From CAYSIX01 sp964431205 (GTDB lineage: Bacteria; Planctomycetota; Phycisphaerae; Phycisphaerales; Phycisphaeraceae): DNA of 5,756 nucleotides. The translations under genes and the position numbers were made by a program. The stretch lies in assembly GCA_964431205.1 (NCBI GenBank), contig CAYSIX010000247.1, positions 1 to 5,756 of the forward strand, given 5' to 3'. Below are positions 1 through 4,196 of this stretch, piece by piece; position 1 is the stretch's first letter; each line of letters opens with the position of its first letter. The notes below the pieces were generated by a model, which saw only the letters and a program-made list of their open reading frames with translations, was not told the origin of the DNA and did no database searches.

Positions 1-71
1 TCATCGGAAAATCAAGGGATATTTGGCGCTAACCTGAGAATGCAAAAGTTCAGTGGGTAACTGAAGCCAGC

Positions 72-509
72 GTGCACGATGTGTCACACGTGCCCGACAA
101 CATCAATGTCCTTAGAGATGACATGCTGACGGATTGGATTCGTTATGTCGGAAAACCGCATGATGAATATGTTATCAGTCGTGCGCTGTTGAAAATGGCT
201 CTCGGCGTGATGTTCATCTTGTATGAGGAACAAGTCGTTGGGCGGTGCCATTTCGACGTATTGCGATCGGTCATAAACGGTGACATTCCTGATAAGATGC
301 AGGAGTGGCCCATGGAAACAGCATGCGGCCGTACGGGAATTATGAAGGGATCCGAAGATCACCTATTCTGCTTTGAGTGCGGTCTCGATCGCATCCTATA
401 CATCGGCATTGAGCTGCATGGCCGTATTTCGCGAGGCTTCTCGTTGGAGGACTTCGGCACACAACTCGCTCCCAGAGGGATGTATTTGCCCCGTACCGGG
501 ATTCAGTAG
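72..509 (+). CDS. Hypothetical protein, 145 aa, unrecognised
   Basis: I do not recognise this protein. The frame opens after a stop at 30-32 and the first usable start is GTG at 72; GTG at 81 is the alternative. No convincing Shine-Dalgarno is visible ahead of either, only a weak GAAG. The product looks soluble and mixed alpha/beta, with a hydrophobic stretch around residues 40-52 (LLKMALGVMFILY) and three or four scattered cysteines, including FCFECG near residue 100, which is too sparse to call a metal site. Codon use is mixed (many A/T third positions), unlike the strongly G/C-ending codons of the genes from 1274 onward, so it may come from transferred DNA or a different source. The window edge is close upstream, so its true neighbours are unseen. 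It could be a spurious ORF, but 145 codons at about 50% G+C with varied residues favours a real gene. Confidence 0.5.
   Translation: MHDVSHVPDNINVLRDDMLTDWIRYVGKPHDEYVISRALLKMALGVMFILYEEQVVGRCHFDVLRSVINGDIPDKMQEWPMETACGRTGIMKGSEDHLFCFECGLDRILYIGIELHGRISRGFSLEDFGTQLAPRGMYLPRTGIQ
490..500. repeat. Small inverted repeat at the end of the first ORF
   Basis: CCCG (490-493) and CGGG (497-500) flank TAC. It lies inside the last codons of the 72-509 ORF and just before the hairpin cluster. It is only 4 bp and could be chance. Confidence 0.2.
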
Positions 510-530
510 CCAGCGTATCGTCAGTCCGTA

Positions 531-550
531 TGTCGGGGCTTGCCCCGATA
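531..550. repeat. Hairpin 1 of repeat cluster (CGGGGC-NN-GCCCCG)
   Basis: A perfect 7-bp inverted repeat, TCGGGGC (533-539) and GCCCCGA (542-548), is separated by TT. The outer T531-A550 can also pair, and 532/549 could wobble. The core CGGGGC-NN-GCCCCG recurs at 633-646. It begins 21 nt after the stop of the preceding ORF and could act as a transcription terminator, but no T-run follows. With its neighbours it looks more like an intergenic REP-type element. Confidence 0.7.
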
Positions 551-555
551 CAATG

Positions 556-569
556 GCGATCGAGCGTCG
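556..569 (+). repeat. Direct repeat copy A (14-mer)
   Basis: GCGATCGAGCGTCG matches GCGATCGAACGTCG at 725-738 in 13 of 14 positions, same orientation, 169 bp apart. In both copies a short CAA-containing stretch lies just upstream (CAATG here, CAACAG before copy B). This copy follows hairpin 1 directly, and copy B follows the large hairpin directly, so each may be the tail of a repeat unit. Confidence 0.5.
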
Positions 570-630
570 CAGGATTCTTGGGACTGCCGATCGCGCGCCC
601 ATCTTTGGCCTACATGTACATAAAGAAGAC

Positions 631-648
631 GGCGGGGCGAGCCCCGCT
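631..648. repeat. Hairpin 2 of repeat cluster
   Basis: A perfect 7-bp inverted repeat, GCGGGGC (632-638) and GCCCCGC (641-647), is separated by GA, giving a CGAG tetraloop. It shares the 14-base palindromic core pattern of hairpin 1 with only the two loop bases different, consistent with copies of one element family kept palindromic by compensation. Confidence 0.7.
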
Positions 649-665
649 CTGCCTTTGGGGTGCAG

Positions 666-718
666 TGAAGCCCGCGGATTGGAATCCGTGGGATTCGAGG
701 GCAAATCCACGGGCTTCA
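666..718. repeat. Nested hairpin, REP/BIME-like
   Basis: Outer arms 666-680 (TGAAGCCCGCGGATT) and 704-718 (AATCCACGGGCTTCA) are inverted complements with one mismatch over 15 bp. Inside lies a perfect 6-bp hairpin, GAATCC (682-687) and GGATTC (691-696), with a GTG loop. The segment 683-692 can also pair with 671-680 (one mismatch), so two mutually exclusive folds exist. GC-rich nested palindromes in intergenic DNA resemble REP elements mobilised by RAYT (Y1) transposases. No transposase is present in the window, so the assignment is by structure only. Confidence 0.65.
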
Positions 719-724
719 ACAGGC

Positions 725-738
725 GCGATCGAACGTCG
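725..738 (+). repeat. Direct repeat copy B (14-mer)
   Basis: Second copy of the 14-mer at 556-569, one mismatch (A for G at the ninth base). It sits 7 nt after the nested hairpin and marks the right side of the repeat cluster. Confidence 0.5.
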
Positions 739-779
739 GCGCTGGACGATCCCGATCGAGGGCCGGGGGCACCGGGCGC

Positions 780-1074
780 GTGCGGCGGAATAGATTGAGG
801 TCACGCGGCGGGGCGCGGCGCGGTGCTCTCGCCTCGGGCGCGCGGGGCAGCGGCACGTGGGCGCAGATGCTCGGCGACGGGCCGGCCGGGCACGCGGTGT
901 TCATGGCCCGGCACGACGGCCGGTCCGTCGGCCACCTCGAGGCCGTCGCGTGGCGCGCCGACCACGCCGGCACGTGCAACCCCCTTCCGCCGGCTGGACG
1001 GCGACCAGCCCCACCGGGCCCGCCACGTCCGCCTCGGGCCCGACACGGACGGTATCCTTACCGTCGAGCTGTAG
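780..1074 (+). pseudogene. 3' remnant of an unidentified gene, one-base frameshift
   Basis: From about 800 one frame reads as convincing high-GC coding sequence, including GTWAQMLGDG and VFMARHDGRSVGHLEAV, up to WRADHAGTCNP. A run of five C (980-984) follows, after which that frame becomes Pro/Arg-rich nonsense while the next frame continues as FRRLDGD, then RHVRLGPDTDG, then ILTVEL and a stop at 1072-1074. Removing one C joins the two halves (N-P-F-R-R-L-D). No credible start or Shine-Dalgarno is seen: the left end runs into repeat-cluster DNA, so the gene is probably 5'-truncated as well. GTG at 780 is only the first in-frame start codon. I do not recognise the family; the aromatic/acidic beta-type C-terminus gives no function. 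A base-calling error in the C-run could mimic the frameshift, but would not explain the missing 5' part. Confidence 0.5.
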
Positions 1075-1111
1075 CGGTTCCGCCGACGCGCGGGGCCCAC
1101 GCACGGTTGGC

Positions 1112-1138
1112 CACGGATGAACGCGATAAAACACGGAT
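1112..1138 (+). repeat. CACGGAT dispersed-repeat-like motif
   Basis: CACGGAT occurs at 1112-1118 and 1132-1138, exactly 20 bases apart, with ATGAACGCGATAAA between. From memory, related strings built from CCACGGATGAACACGGAT-like units are common as dispersed intergenic repeats in Planctomycetes and Verrucomicrobia genomes; this copy appears degenerate. The A/T-rich piece stands out from the GC-rich surroundings. It lies between the decayed gene and pdxH. Confidence 0.45.
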
Positions 1139-1200
1139 TAGCTCGTGCCTGTGTCACGCGCACGTGCCCAGAGCCATGAGCTGAACCGCCCGGTCGCTGC

Positions 1201-1206
1201 TACGAT
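1201..1206 (+). promoter_or_regulatory. Possible -10 element for pdxH
   Basis: TACGAT (4 of 6 matches to TATAAT) lies 67 nt before the pdxH ATG in a locally less GC-rich stretch. No clear -35 is present at 16-18 bp. The same CTACGAT heptamer occurs upstream of the 3617 gene. Confidence 0.25.
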
Positions 1207-1273
1207 GAGTCTGGCATTCAAGTGTTTCGTCCCCGGGGATCGCGCGGGCGAGGCGAGCTGAACGGAGCCGATC

Positions 1274-1918
1274 ATGGCCATCGATGCGATGCGAAAAGAG
1301 TACGAGAAGGGCGCGCTGGTCGAGGAGCGGGCGGGCTCGGACCCGATCGACCTGTTCCGCCGGTGGTTCGACGAGGCGGTGGCGGCGAACGAGGGCGCGC
1401 CGTTCGAGCCCAACGCGATGACGCTGAGCACGATCGATCCGCGGGGCGACCCGCGGGGGCGGATCGTGCTGCTCAAGGGCTTCGACGCCGAGGGGTTCGT
1501 GTTCTACACGAACTACGCCAGCGCCAAGGGGCGGGAGCTGGCGGGGAACGCGCGGGCGGCGTTGACGTTCTACTGGTCGTGGCTGGAGCGACAGGTGCGG
1601 ATCGTGGGGGACGTGACGCGTGTGAGCGAGGCGGAGTCGGAGGCGTACTTCCGCACGCGGCCGCGGGGCAGCCAGCTCGGGGCGCTGGTGTCGAACCAGA
1701 GCGACGTGGTGCCGGACCGCGCGGCGCTGGAGCGGCGGCTGTCGGAGCTGGAGAAGCAGTACGAGGGGCGGGACGTGCCGCGGCCGGCGACGTGGGGCGG
1801 GTACCGCGTGGCGCCGCGGGCGATCGAGTTCTGGCAGGGCCGGCGAAACCGGTTGCACGACCGGCTGCTCTACCGTCGCGCGGGAGACGGCTGGGAGCGG
1901 GTACGCCTGGCGCCGTGA
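1274..1918 (+). CDS. pdxH: Pyridoxamine 5'-phosphate oxidase
   Basis: PdxH uses FMN and O2 to oxidise pyridoxamine 5'-phosphate or pyridoxine 5'-phosphate to pyridoxal 5'-phosphate, the last step of cytosolic PLP synthesis and salvage. The 214-residue length is normal (E. coli 218). Visible family signatures are the N-terminal substrate-side RKEY (7-10); the FMN-binding RIVLLKGFD (63-71), FYTNYASAKG (77-86) and LERQVRIVG (104-112); SQLGALVSNQS in the dimer region; WGGYRV; and the C-terminal active-site block WQGRRNRLHDRLLY (187-200), whose R193 and H195 match E. coli R197 and H199. It ends in RLAP as E. coli does. ATG at 1274 is preceded by GGAG (1264-1267) at 6 nt. Nothing is missing, so it should be active. 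It appears monocistronic: decayed DNA lies upstream and a convergent gene downstream. Confidence 0.97.
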   Translation: MAIDAMRKEYEKGALVEERAGSDPIDLFRRWFDEAVAANEGAPFEPNAMTLSTIDPRGDPRGRIVLLKGFDAEGFVFYTNYASAKGRELAGNARAALTFYWSWLERQVRIVGDVTRVSEAESEAYFRTRPRGSQLGALVSNQSDVVPDRAALERRLSELEKQYEGRDVPRPATWGGYRVAPRAIEFWQGRRNRLHDRLLYRRAGDGWERVRLAP

Positions 1919-1939
1919 CCGGTCGAGGGCGACGGTGCC
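1909..1939. terminator. Possible bidirectional hairpin between convergent genes
   Basis: GGCGCCGT (1909-1916) can pair with ACGGTGCC (1932-1939), 8 bp including one G-T wobble, around a loop that contains the palindrome GACCGGTC (1917-1924). It overlaps the pdxH stop and lies in the 42-bp gap before the convergent SDR gene's end. No T-run is seen on either strand, so intrinsic termination is uncertain. Confidence 0.25.
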
Positions 1940-1960
1940 CGGCGCGTCCGGATCGTCGGG

Positions 1961-3475
1961 TCAGCCCGCCGGCTTGTGCTCGAGGTCGGGCGTGTCGGGC
2001 GACGGCGCGGCGGGTGTCTGAGCGGTCGTCGCGGTCGCCGGTGCGCCGCGTTCGGCCTCGCGCCCGATCGCGCGGACCAGGTCGGTGAAGATCAGCCGGT
2101 GCAGCGGGTACAGGCCCCACCAGTAGAGCACGCCGGCCAGGCCCTTGGGCTCGAAGATCGCGGTCTGGACGAGCTCGGCGCCGTCGCCGCGCGGCTCGGC
2201 GGTCCACTGCAGCCACGCCCGGCCGGGCACCTTCATCTCCGCACGAAGCCGTAGCATCCGCGGCGGCTCGACCGCCTCGACCCGCCACCAGTCCACCGCC
2301 TCGCCCGGCAGCAGGTCCGTCGGGTGACGCCGCCCGCGACGCAGCCCCGGCCCGCCCAGCAGCTTGTCCAGCACCCCGCGCAGCCACCACGCCCAGTTCC
2401 ACGTCAGCCACCCCCGCCGACCGCCCAGCCCGCTGAACACCGCGAACACCGCCGGCGCCGACGCCGCCACCCGCACCCGCCGCACCTCGCGGATCCGCCC
2501 CTCCCAGTCGCGCAGCTCCACCGCCCCCGACGCCCCCAGCGCGCCGGTCCACCGCGTCTCGACCTCCCCGCGCTGCGTCCGCGCCAGCGCCCGACGCACC
2601 GCCTCTCGGTACGGCACCGACTCGATCTGCGGGAACAGCTCCGCCGCCCGATGGTCCTCGATCACCAGCGGCCGGACCATCCCCTCGACCAGCGGCACCG
2701 CCAGCCGGTTCGAGATCGGCGTCACCAGCCCCACCCACCGCGCCGCCAGCCACGGCGCCAGCACCGGCACGGGCACGATCAGCCGCCGCATCAGCCCGCG
2801 CTCGGCCGCGTACTGCTGCATCATCTGAAGAAACGTCAGCCGCTCGCCCCCGATCGACACCACGCCCATCGGCTGCCGCTCCAGCGCCTCGAGCAGGTAC
2901 GCCAGCACCGAGCGCATCGCGATCGGCTGCACCTCGTTGAGCACCCACCGCGGCGCGACCATCACGGGCAATCGTTCGGTCAGGTAGCGCACCATCTCGA
3001 ACGACGCCGACCCCGAGCCGATGATCGGCCCGGCACGGAACTCGGTCGCCGGCAGCCGCTCGCGCAGGATCCGCCCCGTCTCTTCGCGGCTGCGCAGGTG
3101 CTGCGACGTCGCCCCGCCGCGCGGCACCAGCCCGCCGAGGTAGATCACGTGCTTCAGAGCGGCGCCCGCCTCGGCGAAGTTCGTCGCCGCACGCCGGTCG
3201 CGCTCGGCGAAGTCCGATTCGCCGCCCATCGAGTGCACCAGGTAGTACGCCGCGTCGATGCCCTCCAGCGCCGGGCCGAGCGTGTCCGGCTCGAGCAGGT
3301 CCGCCTCGACCACCTGCACGCGCGAGGCCCACGGCCGCCCGAGCACGCGGCGGCCGTCCCGCACCAGAACGCGCACCGTGTGCCCGCGCTCCAGCAGCCG
3401 CGGCACCAGCCGCCCGCCCACGTACCCCGTCGCACCCGTGACCAGCACCTTCATCTGCGCACCAGCTTCATTCAT
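1961..3475 (-). CDS. Atypical SDR-family NAD(P)-binding oxidoreductase with C-terminal DUF2867
   Basis: This is a two-domain protein of unknown substrate. Numbering from ATG 3475 (about 500 aa): a Rossmann domain opens with VTGATGYVGG (GxxGxxG at 14-20), and R35/R39 after the second strand suggest NADP preference. AYYLVHSM (76-83) is the usual fourth strand region. The classical Tyr-x3-Lys is not evident (YLGGL and SREETGRIL occupy those places), so it is an atypical, NmrA/epimerase-like SDR. Residues about 330-470 match DUF2867: TWNWAWWLRGVLDKLLGG, VDWWRVEAVEP, RLRAEMKVPGRAWLQW and LYWWGLYPLHRLIF. The last ~29 residues are a Pro/Ala/Thr-rich tail. Start choice: ATG 3475 has GGGTGG 5 nt upstream. 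ATG 3454 (MKVLVTGATG) fits family N-termini better but lacks a Shine-Dalgarno; GTG 3484 is a third option. It is transcribed divergently from the 3617 operon and converges on pdxH. Confidence 0.9.
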   Translation of the reverse strand: MNEAGAQMKVLVTGATGYVGGRLVPRLLERGHTVRVLVRDGRRVLGRPWASRVQVVEADLLEPDTLGPALEGIDAAYYLVHSMGGESDFAERDRRAATNFAEAGAALKHVIYLGGLVPRGGATSQHLRSREETGRILRERLPATEFRAGPIIGSGSASFEMVRYLTERLPVMVAPRWVLNEVQPIAMRSVLAYLLEALERQPMGVVSIGGERLTFLQMMQQYAAERGLMRRLIVPVPVLAPWLAARWVGLVTPISNRLAVPLVEGMVRPLVIEDHRAAELFPQIESVPYREAVRRALARTQRGEVETRWTGALGASGAVELRDWEGRIREVRRVRVAASAPAVFAVFSGLGGRRGWLTWNWAWWLRGVLDKLLGGPGLRRGRRHPTDLLPGEAVDWWRVEAVEPPRMLRLRAEMKVPGRAWLQWTAEPRGDGAELVQTAIFEPKGLAGVLYWWGLYPLHRLIFTDLVRAIGREAERGAPATATTAQTPAAPSPDTPDLEHKPAG

Positions 3476-3616
3476 CGGCGCCACCCAACCGCGCCCCCGC
3501 CGTTACATCCTGTATGCTAGGCGGGTCGATGGTCCGCGCGGATTCGTGCGAGCCTGCCCCACGCGGCCCGCCTACGATTCGCGGCCTGCATACCTCGAAC
3601 CGGAAAGGACATCGAC
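3476..3616. promoter_or_regulatory. Divergent intergenic region with likely promoters
   Basis: This spacer separates two divergent genes and must hold the start signals for both. On the plus strand TACGAT (3573-3578), 38 nt before ATG 3617, and TATGCT (3513-3518) are -10-like; neither has a good -35. AAAGGA (3604-3609), 7 nt from ATG 3617, is a strong Shine-Dalgarno. A direct repeat CGCGGCC occurs at 3562-3568 and 3580-3586. No clear operator palindrome was found. Confidence 0.35.
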
Positions 3617-3832
3617 ATGAGCACCGCCGCCACGCCGTCGGACACCAAGACCTGGCCCGAGCTGGCTATCGGGCTGTATGACAAGCTGACCGGCCGAGGG
3701 GCCGAGATCACCTATGAGTTCGACAACTTCGAGCTGTACGTGCCCAGCAGCGCGTCGGACGGGGCCGGCCACGCCAAGTGGAAGATGAACGGCGTGCTGC
3801 GGATCCGCACGAAGGACAACGCCACGAGCTGA
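3617..3832 (+). CDS. Small conserved-looking hypothetical protein, 71 aa
   Basis: I cannot assign a function. The start is well supported: ATG 3617 follows AAAGGA at 7 nt, and codons are strongly G/C-ending. After a polar N-terminus (1-11) comes a probable amphipathic helix, WPELAIGLYDKLTGRG (13-28), then likely beta strands: AEITYEFDNFELYVP (29-43) and, after a Ser/Asp/Gly loop (44-51), AKWKMNGVLRIRTK (53-66). There are no cysteines, signal peptide or membrane segment, so it should be a small soluble alpha-plus-beta protein. It is the first gene of an apparent operon: the next gene starts 4 nt after its stop and the photolyase follows. The helix-then-meander layout suggests a partner-binding or adaptor protein, but that is only a guess. 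Confidence 0.8.
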   Translation: MSTAATPSDTKTWPELAIGLYDKLTGRGAEITYEFDNFELYVPSSASDGAGHAKWKMNGVLRIRTKDNATS

Positions 3833-3836
3833 GCCG

Positions 3837-4184
3837 ATGCCGCTCGCCCCACCGATCGAGGTCCGCGGGTCGCTCACGATCGAGCGGCTGGGACAGCGTG
3901 TCGCCATCGAGGGGCACGATGATCGGATCGTGGTGCGCGCCGCGAGCGTGAGGGCGCTGCGTTCGCTGGCGGGGGGCACGGCACGGGGTGGACGGGGGAC
4001 GTGGGCGGCGACTGCCGGACGTCTGCTGGCGCGTTGCGACCAGCGCGTGGAGCTGTGGGTGGGAGACCGCCGCGTCGCCGAGGCCGGCCGGGACGTGCGC
4101 GTGACCCGGCTGGATCGCCTCCTGGGCGTCGCGCCGTTCCACCTGTCGTTGGGCGGGGCTCTGGGGCTGCTGCGCGGGCGCTGA
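3837..4184 (+). CDS. Hypothetical protein, 115 aa, between small protein and photolyase
   Basis: I do not recognise the family. ATG 3837 is 4 nt past the upstream stop with only a weak purine stretch (GAG) before it, so translation is probably coupled to the 71-aa gene. The protein is basic and likely beta-rich: IEVRGSLTIERLGQRVAIEG (7-26) and RIVVRAASVRALRSL (30-44), then a Gly/Thr/Arg-rich linker (46-55), LLARCDQRVELWVGDRRVAEAG (63-84), and a hydrophobic end VAPFHLSLGGALGLL (98-112). The tail is too short and Pro/His-broken for a sure membrane helix; peripheral membrane contact is possible. It contains a single cysteine (C67) and no catalytic motif. Codon use matches its neighbours. It sits 12 nt before the photolyase start, so co-expression with that gene is likely. 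Confidence 0.75.
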   Translation: MPLAPPIEVRGSLTIERLGQRVAIEGHDDRIVVRAASVRALRSLAGGTARGGRGTWAATAGRLLARCDQRVELWVGDRRVAEAGRDVRVTRLDRLLGVAPFHLSLGGALGLLRGR

Positions 4185-4196
4185 CGGGGACGTGTC

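Noticed and set aside
1..60. Frame open from the window edge to TAA at 58-60, possible C-terminal end of an upstream gene (19 residues), 11 nt before the 72-509 ORF
   Set aside because: It is too short to judge coding potential and shows no recognisable motif.
531..738. CRISPR array
   Set aside because: Repeats are few, unequal in spacing and mostly palindromic, with no regular repeat-spacer pattern.
373..798. Plus-strand open frame of 141 codons across the hairpin cluster
   Set aside because: It overlaps the more plausible 72-509 ORF, then translates palindromic repeat DNA. It has no credible start signal or domain.
980..984. Programmed ribosomal frameshift in the C-run
   Set aside because: There is no slippery heptamer of a known type, no intact 5' gene part and no start signal. 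Decay or a sequencing error is simpler.
1473..3332. Long minus-strand open frame, about 619 codons
   Set aside because: It is a Gly/Ala/Arg-rich shadow of the SDR gene in another frame, running into antisense pdxH. No domain is visible, and the SDR frame explains the region.
2324..3520. Plus-strand open frame of 398 codons opposite the SDR gene
   Set aside because: It is His/Pro/Arg/Gln-rich low complexity, typical of an antisense shadow of a GC-rich gene.
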